Source: Skeletonema tropicum (Eukaryota > Bacillariophyta > Thalassiosirophyceae > Thalassiosirales > Thalassiosiraceae). Taken from it: a DNA stretch of 64,000 nt. Below the pieces are notes generated by a model, which did not search any database, had not been told where the DNA came from, and was given only the letters and a program-made list of their open reading frames with translations. The stretch covers positions 1,860,001 through 1,924,000 of the forward strand of contig CM074131.1 in NCBI GenBank assembly GCA_037178625.1, given 5' to 3'. Of the stretch, positions 19,673 through 28,369 are shown piece after piece. The translations under genes were made by a program, and so were the position numbers. Numbering within the stretch: the first letter of the stretch is position 1; each line of letters begins with the position of its first letter.

Positions 19673-20743
19673 GTGACAATGAAGACGATGATCTCCTACA
19701 ACATGCTGTACCTTGCCGCGGCGGCCGTATTATTATGTAGCTGTCCGACGACGAGTGCCTTTCAGGCCATCTCTGTCGTCGACCGACCTACAGCGACGGC
19801 TGCGTCGTCAAGAAGTGCTCTATATGCAACCAAACAGCTGACACCGCGACAATTGCAATTTTGGGAGGACGTTGAAGAGGGTCTTGTCGGTATTGAAAGT
19901 TATTATGAGAAGCAAGGCTACAGCATGGACAGAATCAAAACATTTTGCAAGCGGGCACAGGGGGATCTGCCATTACCAGAACCAGCCTCTGCTGGGCATC
20001 AGCCTTCAGAAGAACACATCGACGGCTTAACAGCCAGCGCGTTCTGGGACGCTGCTGCAGATACTACAAAGTTTCCGTGGGCAGCTGAGCTCGAAGCAAA
20101 CGCTGGAGTTATAATCGAAGAGTTTGAGCAAAAGCTATTACAAACAAGTAAGGATGATTCATCTTTATTCTCTGGAGATTCTGCCTGGCAAAATAATGTT
20201 ATGGGAACAGGATGGTCAGCTTTTAGGCTACAAAGATTAGGGGTATGGAATGTGAAGAATTGTGCATCATTCCCAAAGACATATGATCTATTGCGTGAGC
20301 TTAACATTCCTCTTGCGGTAAGAGGTGTTTGCTTTGCTCGGCAGACACCTGGCAGTGGTGTGGCACCACACTCCGATGGCCGAAACTTTATCTTGACATC
20401 TCACTTGGGCTTAAAGGTTCCAGAGGGATGCTGGATAAAAGCTGGCGAAGAACAGCGAAGTTGGGAAGAGGGCAAATTAACAACTCTAGATACATCTTTC
20501 GAACATTCGACTGGAAATCCAACCGATGCGGATAGGCACGTGCTCATCATTGATTTCTGGCATCCAGATTTGACAGTTGCAGAACGCGCTGGTTTGGAGT
20601 TCATATACGACCTTCGAAATAAGTTTGAAAGTGGAGAAATTCCATTTCGTCAACCAAAAGCAAAACCACAAGATGATGACGAAGAAGAGGAGGGTCAAGG
20701 ATTAGCTGGGCTTTGGAAAGCTCTCACTGGTGGTGGGGATTAG
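19673..20743 (+). CDS. Plastid-targeted aspartyl/asparaginyl beta-hydroxylase-like protein
   Basis: A 356-residue protein. A signal peptide (about residues 10-28) ends CPTTSAF|Q, a diatom plastid-import motif, followed by a Ser/Arg-rich transit segment. Residues about 200-320 match the Asp/Asn beta-hydroxylase (AspH) fold: an Fe(II)- and 2-oxoglutarate-dependent oxygenase with two His metal ligands. These are plausibly PHSDGRN...SHLGL and SFEHSTG, followed by the family's IIDFWHPDLT. An AspH hydroxylates Asp or Asn side chains in proteins, or small molecules in bacterial relatives; the substrate here is unknown. The C-terminus is acidic (DDDEEEEGQG). The fold assignment is strong; plastid location is inferred from the N-terminal motif. 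Confidence 0.82.
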   Translation: MTMKTMISYNMLYLAAAAVLLCSCPTTSAFQAISVVDRPTATAASSRSALYATKQLTPRQLQFWEDVEEGLVGIESYYEKQGYSMDRIKTFCKRAQGDLPLPEPASAGHQPSEEHIDGLTASAFWDAAADTTKFPWAAELEANAGVIIEEFEQKLLQTSKDDSSLFSGDSAWQNNVMGTGWSAFRLQRLGVWNVKNCASFPKTYDLLRELNIPLAVRGVCFARQTPGSGVAPHSDGRNFILTSHLGLKVPEGCWIKAGEEQRSWEEGKLTTLDTSFEHSTGNPTDADRHVLIIDFWHPDLTVAERAGLEFIYDLRNKFESGEIPFRQPKAKPQDDDEEEEGQGLAGLWKALTGGGD

Positions 20744-20996
20744 AATAGAGTATAGTGTTACCAAGACCTTATCTAATGAACATCTTCGTTTCTAAACTAC
20801 CGAGACAGCCTTATCAAAGGGTAATAACGCAAGATACAACTGCAACTGATGATCCAACTCCAAATAATGGTTCGATGAAGATAGAAGATAAGATAAGTAA
20901 AAAGAGATCGGAAGTCCACTCCCATCGCTTCTCCCCGGTTCTCACCCATCACCCCATCCACAAAAATCAAAATCTTCCCTCGAAAAGATCGACACC

Positions 20997-22147
20997 ATGA
21001 CTTCCGCCAGCAGCGATCTATCAGCCATAACCAATACCCTCACAGATGATGTTACATCATGGGAGGGACAAAATCTCATATCCGTCACGCAAATGACGAC
21101 ATCGGGAATCCTTCGCCTTTTCAAAACTGCTCAGTCCATGCGAGATCTTGTACGAAGCAAAGGAGGCGACGATAGGCTCAAGCACAAGGTACTCGCCTCT
21201 GTTTTTTACGAGGCGAGTACAAGAACTTCTTGCTCGTTCCAAGCTGCAATGATGAGATTGGGAGGTACTTTCATACATGTGGACGGCGGCAAGGGTGGCA
21301 ACACATCGGCAAGCAAGAAGGGCGAGAGTTTGGAAGATACGATCCGCTGTCTGGAGTGTTACACTGAAGTGACGGTTTTGAGACACCCAACAACTGGAAG
21401 CGTGCAACAAGTTGCTCTGGGAAATGGCACTGTCAAGCCTGTCATTAATGCTGGAGATGGAGTCGGAGAACACCCAACTCAGGCGCTATTGGACTTCTTT
21501 ACAATCTTTGATGAGTTGGGATTAAGTTTAGACATTGACAATGGAAACAACACCGCGGAGAACTCTCACACAGGACCATTAGTCGTAGTACTCCTTGGAG
21601 ATCTTAAGCATGGGCGCACAGTCCACAGTTTGGCAAAGTTACTTGCAAGAAGTTCATTGAAGCATGAATTGGTGCTACGTTACTGCGCGCCTGCGTCTTT
21701 GGAGATGCCAGCACACGTTAAAGAATACGTGGATCTATGTACAAATGTGAAGCAGGAGGAATACTCAGACATGTCCGAGGCAGTGAAAGGAGCAAATGTT
21801 CTCTATGTTACAAGAGTGCAAAAGGAAAGGTTTGAGACTCCAGAGGACTACGAGAAGGTCAAGGTAAGTTGATGGACATTCATTTTGACAATGATTGCAT
21901 GAAAAACGACCTCGGACGCTGATAATTATGTTCACGTGTTTTGAACCATCCTCAGGGTGCTTATGTGGTCGATTCGGTGTTGATGAAAACAGCTCCACAG
22001 GGTATGATTGTCATGCATCCTCTTCCCAGAGTTGATGAAATTTCGACTGAAGTAGACTCTGATCCACGCGCATGCTATTTCCGACAGATGGAGAATGGTA
22101 TGTTTGTCAGAATGGCGATATTGGCTTTGATATTGGGTGCACCATAA
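20997..22147 (+). CDS. pyrB: Aspartate carbamoyltransferase, two exons
   Basis: Exon 1 is 20997-21863, the intron 21864-21955 (92 nt, phase 0, gtaag...cag) and exon 2 21956-22147, giving 352 residues. The enzyme condenses carbamoyl phosphate with L-aspartate, the committed step of pyrimidine synthesis. Visible active-site motifs are [12 protein letters not shown] (phosphate loop), the [14 protein letters not shown] lysine loop, [37 protein letters not shown] and, in exon 2, [10 protein letters not shown]. Length is that of a stand-alone ATCase rather than a CAD multienzyme. The N-terminus lacks a signal peptide or SAF motif, so no plastid targeting is apparent. The start is the ATG at 20997. 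Confidence 0.93.
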
Positions 22148-22308
22148 TAATACGTTTGTGTGTAAGAGAAATAGTAAATGTTTAAACAGAAGTAATTTCA
22201 TTTTGTTGATAAGTTTATCATCACTCCAACAGATACAACATCTCGATAGCCCCATTTTGTACACAACTCAGAACAGTACCAATATACCCCACGTAAGAGG
22301 AAAGATAA

Positions 22309-22858
22309 TTAGAGAGTCCACCAGTTCGTCTTCTTTGGCTCAGGTTCAGGCTCTGGCTCAGGTGCCTTCTTCTTTCCAAATTGAAAGAAGGTTGGTCCAG
22401 ACTTCTTTTTTCCTCCCTTCAAGTCAGATCCGTCAGCGGATCCTCCGGCACGTTGCATGTATGGGAGTTCACTTTCATCTTTCACAGAGTTAGGATCAAC
22501 AGGGAAAAGATTCTTTCCACCTGACTTTTGCCAGTCAGCGAATGAGCGTGATTTGAAAGAAGTGATTCCTACCTTTCCGAGATTTTTGCCTTTATTCTTG
22601 TTCTTTTCTTCTTCCTTAATTTTTCTCCATTGTTCTTTTGACATACCGCTGCACCATCATGAGTTAACGCAACAGGTGAGTTAGGTTATGCATGATCGAG
22701 TATAAAGTACGTGGTCGAATACGGAGGAACACAACTTACGAAGGAATGTATTCAAACAAGCATGTGTCTGCTCTGGCAACTCGAGGAGCTGAGATAGGTT
22801 GTTGAAACGCAGTGGCAGTGGCCACAGTTGCGGCGACGATGATAGCAGCTGACTTCAT
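22309..22858 (-). CDS. Small plastid-targeted protein of unknown function, two exons
   Basis: Exon 1 is 22858-22740, the intron 22739-22649 (91 nt, phase 2) and exon 2 22648-22309, giving 152 residues. Exon 1 begins MKSAAIIVAATVATATAF|QQ, a signal peptide with a TAF|Q plastid-import site. The mature part begins near CLFEYIPSGMSKEQW, continues with a Lys-rich stretch (KIKEEEKNKNKGKNLGK) and the block GITSFKSRSFADWQKSGGKN LFPVDP, and ends in a run of PEPEPEPEP and WWTL. I recognise no enzyme motif. The highly ordered central block suggests a conserved plastid protein. The 3' ends of this gene and ATCase converge about 160 bp apart. Confidence 0.75.
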
Positions 22859-23583
22859 GGTGATAATAGCAGTGGAGTAATGTACACAGTAGCGTTGATG
22901 AATGGAATTGTGACATCATCGTCAGCAAATCAACGCTGGGATCTGCTGCGGGATGGACGCTGCGGATTCTTGTGACTTGGTGAGTTGGTCAAGTGACGTG
23001 GACGGTACTACGTGTGACACTTACTTTCCTTCCTTTTCTCGTACGTTTTCTCCGGCCGGACCTCTAATAGCTACTGGCGGGAAATAATTGTCACTGTCGC
23101 GTCGTGACAGCTCACAATTTTCACACACAAATCACTAACAAAATTGTAATAGTCTAAATATGGCCATGTTGCCCGAAGAAAATTCATCAATCAGTTGAAA
23201 GATAGCATCCCAAACAGTATATGTACAATATCTGATGCGGAAGAGACTATAATTCGTCGAGATAGAGCACCTACCGACGAATTTGTGACCAATAACTGCT
23301 ATTTCGAGCTAGAATGACGCATGCCTACGGCAGATCTGCATGCCTGTACTGCTGCTGCTATGCGAGTATACTGCATATAACGTTGACCAGTGGTTCTATC
23401 GAAAGCTAATAGTCTGTACTATCGTATTATGGTCGACTATTTGTGTTAGGGGTCGACATGGAGGCACAGAACCTCCATGCAAGGGTGCAGAACTCGTGTT
23501 TTTTGTGTTTTGTTAGTGTTTTGTGTGGAGTTTCAGTGACAGTGACAATTTTTTCCAGTGAAAATTTTTTCCCGCCAGTAGAT
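22859..23583. other. Intergenic spacer left of the inverted-repeat element
   Basis: About 725 bp with no gene I can support. It holds the probable promoter of the small plastid gene on its left side and T-rich, GTGTTTTG-repeated sequence near 23498-23530 just before the element. Short open frames here do not look protein-like. Confidence 0.5.
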
Positions 23584-25109
23584 AGCCTGTTTTTCCTAAA
23601 ATCGGGGGTTAGAAAAATTCCGCGAACACTTGACGGACGAAAATATGGCATTTTGGCCAAATTTGGCTTTATGCACTTATGACCATGTACTAAGAGGTAA
23701 TTAATAGATCTCTTTATACGTCTTTATAGTTATATTCAGATAAGACTCTAATGCCATTAATGTTGACTTTATTGCTGTCTACAAAATTAATTTCGCCCCC
23801 TCAGCTGTGTTTTTGTGCCTCACACAACCCACAAAACGCCTTCTCGTGCGTCGCGTTTTGATGCCGATTCTTCCTCCAATAGCCTTCCGATGGCTTCCGA
23901 CACCATTAATACTAACACAATGGCGTCCGCAACCCGCAACCAACACTACAACTAATAATCCCTCTCCTATGGACACCTCTCCTATCATCTGCGAAAACAT
24001 TAATGGTCCAGCAACTCCCCCCCCACCCCTCCCGATAAGTCCCCGTCCATTCGTCAAAAAATTAATGAGTGGAAAAGGAAACACAAAGACAAACCGATGC
24101 CTACGGAGGCAGTTGAAGGACTGGTTGTTGAAATGGATCAGTTCCTGCTAGCAAAGGCACTTCATGAAAAATGTGAAGACGTGGAAAATAATGGCAGACG
24201 TCTAAAGTGCTCATGTCTTTCAATTCTCCGCAACTACTCAAACCGTCGGGCAGTGGCACAATTCTGCACTAGTTTCCTGCAACGAGATCGTACTGATCAA
24301 AACCAAACAGTCATTGACTGGTACAGATATGCAGTTGCAAACGCAGTAAATAGAAAACAATCGTACCTCATGCCATATGATGTTAGTGGGGTTGACGACC
24401 CCGGAGAAGTTGCTGCGGTACTACAAAATCATAAAATATGCCGATCTGCCATGATGATTCTTGTTGATTTTGGGAAGAGCAGAATGAGCACAATCGAATC
24501 TTGCGCCTCTAAAAATGGAGTTGCCTCTCAGCATGGAAATAAAGGGAATCGCAAGAGGCTTAAAGATGATGATCCTAGATTAATTGCCATCCGGGAGCAT
24601 TTCGAAATCCTCATCAAACTTGCAGAGGATTGCCCGAGAGCAACACGCATTGTGCAGAAAATAATCGACGGATTCGAATAAATGTCTACAAGAGGGTCGA
24701 GTTCTACACAAAGTATCTTTGCAGTGGTATTGTTCCATCAGAAGTGAAGGATGATGTACTGTACCAACAACATACCCCGGAGGAAATGGCAGCAGTCAAG
24801 GCAGAGAAGAAAGAGAGAAAGATTTTCAGAGATGACATTAATGAGAAGAAGGCAAAGATAAGTGCTGAACGAAAGGAGCTGAAAGATAAGTGTATGGAAG
24901 CTGCAACGTAACTAGAAGTAGTAATAGAATGTTGTGTTGTCGCACTATTGATACTGTGATATTATGGTACATAGCTCCTTTTAAAGAGGTTTAGTTCAAA
25001 ACTCTTTTTGGCTGTTACTCAATTTGAGCATTTCAAAATCGGCGGTCTGTCCATCTTTCTCGTAATTTTCCGCGAACCCTCTAACCCCCGATTTTAGGAA
25101 AAACAGGCT
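23584..25109. mobile_element. 1.5-kb terminal-inverted-repeat element
   Basis: Perfect 30-bp inverted repeats bound this segment: 23584-23613 starts AGCCTGTTTTTCCTAAAATC and its exact reverse complement occupies 25080-25109. Just inside each end lies a CCGCGAAC word in the same orientation. The interior carries one broken reading frame and no recognisable DDE transposase. No clean target-site duplication is visible (left flank ...AGTAGAT, right flank TAAATAA...). The size and termini fit a non-autonomous or decayed DNA transposon. The inverted repeats are seen directly; mobility is inferred. Confidence 0.75.
23890..24911 (+). pseudogene. Broken ORF inside the inverted-repeat element, function unknown
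   Basis: The most protein-like part is 24097-24681 (about 195 codons): MPTEAVEGLVVEMDQFLLAK, then KCSCLSILRNYSNRRAVAQF, and DQNQTVIDWYRYAVANAVNR. The same frame extends upstream through a Pro-rich region (SPSVRQKINEWKRKHKDK). It is interrupted by two stops at about 23953-23958 and by a jump of frame at an eight-C run (24016-24023). Downstream, after the stop at 24681, a Lys/Glu-rich tail continues in another frame to 24911. At least three frame breaks indicate a decayed gene. I do not recognise the family; a DNA-binding or accessory protein of the element is possible but unproven. Confidence 0.5.
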
Positions 25110-25230
25110 TAAATAAGTGATTAGTTTAGGATGGTATTCAGGAGCTATTTACTGCTGCTACTGTTCTCATTCAACACGATTACATTATGTACATTTACCA
25201 TTACTTCTACCATGTTACTCTATTTTCTAA

Positions 25231-26850
25231 TCAAACTAATCTTCTCTTATCGAGATTTCTCTTGTTGAGACCGTCTATTCTGGCTTCTCTCGCCCCTATT
25301 GAGCCGCATTTACTAAATGAGCTCAAAGTATTGAAAGCAGTGGATTCGCCTTCTGTATAGTCATCAGCATCAGTTGCTGAGTCCTCATCTGCAGCTGTAT
25401 TTCCGTATGGTGTACTGCCTTCATCTATCCAGCATGCTTGCAAAGCATCACAAAGCTGGTTTGATATTTCCATGCCTGATTCCAGAACAGAGTAGTAACC
25501 GTCCATACCAGATTGAAACAGCGAGTCGTATATATCTTCTTCTTCATGTATTGGCTCTGTTTCTCTTTTGGATCTGCTTCTATTGTATCTGTCACCAGTA
25601 TCATCATCTTTAGGTGAAACAGAACCAACGTCGATTTCAGATATGTCATCAAGATCTGTATTCCGATGCTGTCTATTCTGATGCTGCCCATTTCTCTTCG
25701 ACAAACCGTTGCTCTCTTGAAGCATTGTGCGGCGATTAATTTCATGATGCCTTCCTTCATTTTCTCTTGCGCTTTGTTTTGTTATTGACTGTGGATAGGT
25801 GCCTTCGAAATCAAGTGATACACATTCCGAGACATCTTCATCTAATGCTCTCATCATACCCTGACGTACAGCATCCGATGTCGTTTGTGGGCTGGCGCGG
25901 TTCAACTGCTTCCTCGGAGTGACGACCCTCCTACGCACAGGATGATCAACCTCCTTATACTGACCTTGATCATGAATAGATGATGGAAAGTCCGTTATTG
26001 ATCTAGGGCTTACACGTTTGCGATTAATCACGCGCGGTGGCCTCGACATTGATTTGGGTGCAGCAATTGAGCGTTTGTTTTCATGTTTCTCCCTACTCTT
26101 CTTTCCCAGAACATCGGAGAGACCGCTCTCACTTACAGCATCCTCGTTTGCTTTGCTAATCATGGAGAAAATAGAGGAAGCGTCCCAGGTAACTATGCTG
26201 ATTGAATCAGACTGATCTGATGCCTTGGGTTCTCTACTATTTTTGGAGGAGTTGAAGTAAATGTCAATTGTGTCAAGACCATCGTCAACTTCATTTCTCT
26301 TTGGCTCCTGCGTCTGTATCTGTTTTTGAGGCTGAGTTAGTGGTTGAGTTGGGGGCGTATCAAATATTTGCCCTCTGCGAACTGTCTCTTCAAAGGAATA
26401 ACGAGTCTCTTGCTGTAGTGGCGGCGGTGACACAACATTAGTCTGCTGAATCTGTTGATCGGCTTGTCTAGTGTCATCACCATCATGGTCGCCGTCCTCA
26501 GGTAGGAGTTCATATATTGCTTGATCCAAAGCGTTTAACTTCAATTCCAAATAATTTGTTTGACTTATAAGAAACGAGCCCCGTGCCGGTTGCTGCAGCC
26601 TCTCATTCGCTTCGCAGCGTTCCAATGCAGCAATCGTTTGCTCCCTGCATCTCGTATACGCCTCTCGTATCTCGGCGGGGTCTGGAGATAATTGCTCATC
26701 CAAACCAAGGAGATGAAACGCATTTTTGTATTGTAGCAGGGCGATGAAGTTACTCTCCTCCTCCTCAGCCGTGGACTCAGTGAGGACAGAGTCAGTTTGA
26801 CTTGACCTACTAGATCGCGACGGACTGCCCGGGGTTTTGATCATCTTCAT
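25231..26850 (-). CDS. Hypothetical protein with an N-terminal J-domain-like segment
   Basis: A 539-residue single-exon protein, not recognised. Residues about 36-115 read QYKNAFHLLGLDEQLSPDPA, then EIREAYTRCREQTIAALERC, and a helix around LELKLNALDQAIYELL. This helix-loop-helix pattern, with the LLGLD opening and A-Y spacing, resembles a J domain, but there is no HPD tripeptide, so Hsp70 stimulation is not predicted. The rest is low-complexity, Ser/Asp/Gln-rich and basic. A short block near residues 440-485 (DIYDSLFQSGMDGYYSVLES) looks more ordered. The ATG at 26850 has a 21-bp direct repeat about 15 nt upstream. Confidence 0.6.
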   Translation of the reverse strand: MKMIKTPGSPSRSSRSSQTDSVLTESTAEEEESNFIALLQYKNAFHLLGLDEQLSPDPAEIREAYTRCREQTIAALERCEANERLQQPARGSFLISQTNYLELKLNALDQAIYELLPEDGDHDGDDTRQADQQIQQTNVVSPPPLQQETRYSFEETVRRGQIFDTPPTQPLTQPQKQIQTQEPKRNEVDDGLDTIDIYFNSSKNSREPKASDQSDSISIVTWDASSIFSMISKANEDAVSESGLSDVLGKKSREKHENKRSIAAPKSMSRPPRVINRKRVSPRSITDFPSSIHDQGQYKEVDHPVRRRVVTPRKQLNRASPQTTSDAVRQGMMRALDEDVSECVSLDFEGTYPQSITKQSARENEGRHHEINRRTMLQESNGLSKRNGQHQNRQHRNTDLDDISEIDVGSVSPKDDDTGDRYNRSRSKRETEPIHEEEDIYDSLFQSGMDGYYSVLESGMEISNQLCDALQACWIDEGSTPYGNTAADEDSATDADDYTEGESTAFNTLSSFSKCGSIGAREARIDGLNKRNLDKRRLV

Positions 26851-27378
26851 TTCAATAGTGACGGGCAGGGTGTGGATAAATTATATATGATTCAGGGTGT
26901 GGATAAATTATATCATTCATTTCAAAAAGTATTAGCTCCTTTGCTCCCATTCAAATAAGCTCCTGCTACTATGATGTTCGCGGGAGGGCCATTGTGTGAG
27001 CGAGGTTGGAGTTGTCGTTGCAATTCGCGCCTAAAAAGCTCTCCGTCTCAATGTCTCCTTTTAGGTCTCCGTTTCTCATGTTGAATAACTAAATAGACCA
27101 AATTAGCCAAATTGTCTTGGAGCTCCTGGACTTGGGAGGAATTCTGTCCAGGTTCTGTCCCAGAGATAGAGAGAGGTACATACTTCTTCTCGTGAGGTCC
27201 ACTCTCACTTGCTTTTGTAAGTTGTAACTCCTCTATGAAGTCGATAATGCAGTTAGTGCTCTGCTATCATATGCTTCTATCATTCAAAGAATGTATGTTC
27301 ATGTGAATATTATCGATAATAAGGTATTGCAAAACAAGCTACCTAATATCGTTACGTATTTCTAAGAAGAAAGAGTCC
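26851..27378. other. Intergenic spacer with a 21-bp direct repeat
   Basis: Two exact copies of CAGGGTGTGGATAAATTATA plus one T lie at 26866-26886 and 26893-26913 (27-bp spacing), immediately upstream of the minus-strand gene. They could be promoter elements or a small slippage duplication. The remainder, up to the 3' end of PNO1, shows no gene. Confidence 0.6.
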
Positions 27379-28143
27379 TTAATACCTCTCGTTCATTCTC
27401 TTGGCAACATTCCTCATGTTATTATAAACCTTTCCAGGTGGTGCTCCCAAAATTAAATCACAAATTGCATTTCTTGCCAATCGAATGTTGCTGTAGCTGC
27501 CCAATAGATGGATCCTCGAGTCTGCAATCACAATACGTGTCCTTGTCGCATTTTCAATGGCGAACCTGGTTTTACCGTCTTGACCGGCCACACGACCAAT
27601 TGCACGGGAGAGATGGTCACCACGTAATATCTTGACATCAGTAACTTGGAAAGATTCAATGTATAAGTCATCCAAACGAAGTAGGGCTACAGCATCCTGG
27701 GGTTCAAAACCAAGCATGAATGCACCAATGAAATCAGCTCCCTTTTGAAGTGAAGATGTGTCCAATGTATGCCTCGACGTTTTCATCTCCACAGATCTTG
27801 TCCGAGTATTAAACCTAACTTGTAGTTTGAGATACTCTACAAGTGGTGTCAATAGTTGTTCCCAGTTCTCGCGCAGAGGCGTGTATCGGTGTGCTGGACA
27901 ACGAATACGTCGATACTCTGCCTTTCCTCCTCGTGCAGCGTGAGCAGATAGCTTTTGAAATGTAGGTTGATCCACGCCATCCATTTGCATGTCGTCATCG
28001 TTCTCGGAATCATTTGCTCGGTCTTCACGTTGGATGGAATCACTTTGGATGATACGAGATGTAAGAGTTGTAGGGTCGACAGTTTGAGGGAGGTTATCCA
28101 TCATCATATCCATCGATGAATCTTGGACGTCTGCGGCGGTCAT
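27379..28143 (-). CDS. PNO1: PNO1/DIM2-like ribosome assembly KH protein
   Basis: A 254-residue protein, the size of human PNO1 (about 250). An acidic N-terminus (SENDDDMQMDGVDQ) is followed by two KH-like modules. The second contains GRVAGQDGKTRFAIENATRT and HLLGSYSNIRLARNAICDLI, then LGAPPGKVYNNMRNVAKRMN at the C-terminus, which is characteristic of the family. PNO1 (Dim2/Rrp20) binds the 3' end of pre-18S rRNA with the NOB1 nuclease during late 40S maturation and recruits the Dim1 methylase. It is single-exon and divergent from SHQ1 with 226 bp between starts, so two ribosome/snoRNP assembly genes probably share a promoter region. Confidence 0.92.
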   Translation of the reverse strand: MTAADVQDSSMDMMMDNLPQTVDPTTLTSRIIQSDSIQREDRANDSENDDDMQMDGVDQPTFQKLSAHAARGGKAEYRRIRCPAHRYTPLRENWEQLLTPLVEYLKLQVRFNTRTRSVEMKTSRHTLDTSSLQKGADFIGAFMLGFEPQDAVALLRLDDLYIESFQVTDVKILRGDHLSRAIGRVAGQDGKTRFAIENATRTRIVIADSRIHLLGSYSNIRLARNAICDLILGAPPGKVYNNMRNVAKRMNERY

Positions 28144-28369
28144 GTTTATTGATGACGATACGAAGATAAAGGAGGATGCTATGACGAGAGTATGAGCACA
28201 AGATTAGCAACATGCGGCATGGTAGGTTTGTCTTACGCTTTTTGGCAACAAAGAACAAATTCATTGGAAGAGAGGGGAGGTCCTGACGGAGAACAGACGA
28301 AAAGCTTCTTTCAAAATCCAACAATCCAAAAATGATGGTTTGCCATAAATCAAAAGAAAAGACCATACC

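Noticed and set aside
23443..23682. Open frames crossing the left end of the inverted-repeat element
   Set aside because: They run across the 30-bp terminal repeat and have no recognisable protein features.
23570..25125. Target-site duplication flanking the element
   Set aside because: Flanks AGTAGAT and TAAATAA share no convincing direct repeat; any 2-bp match is at chance level.
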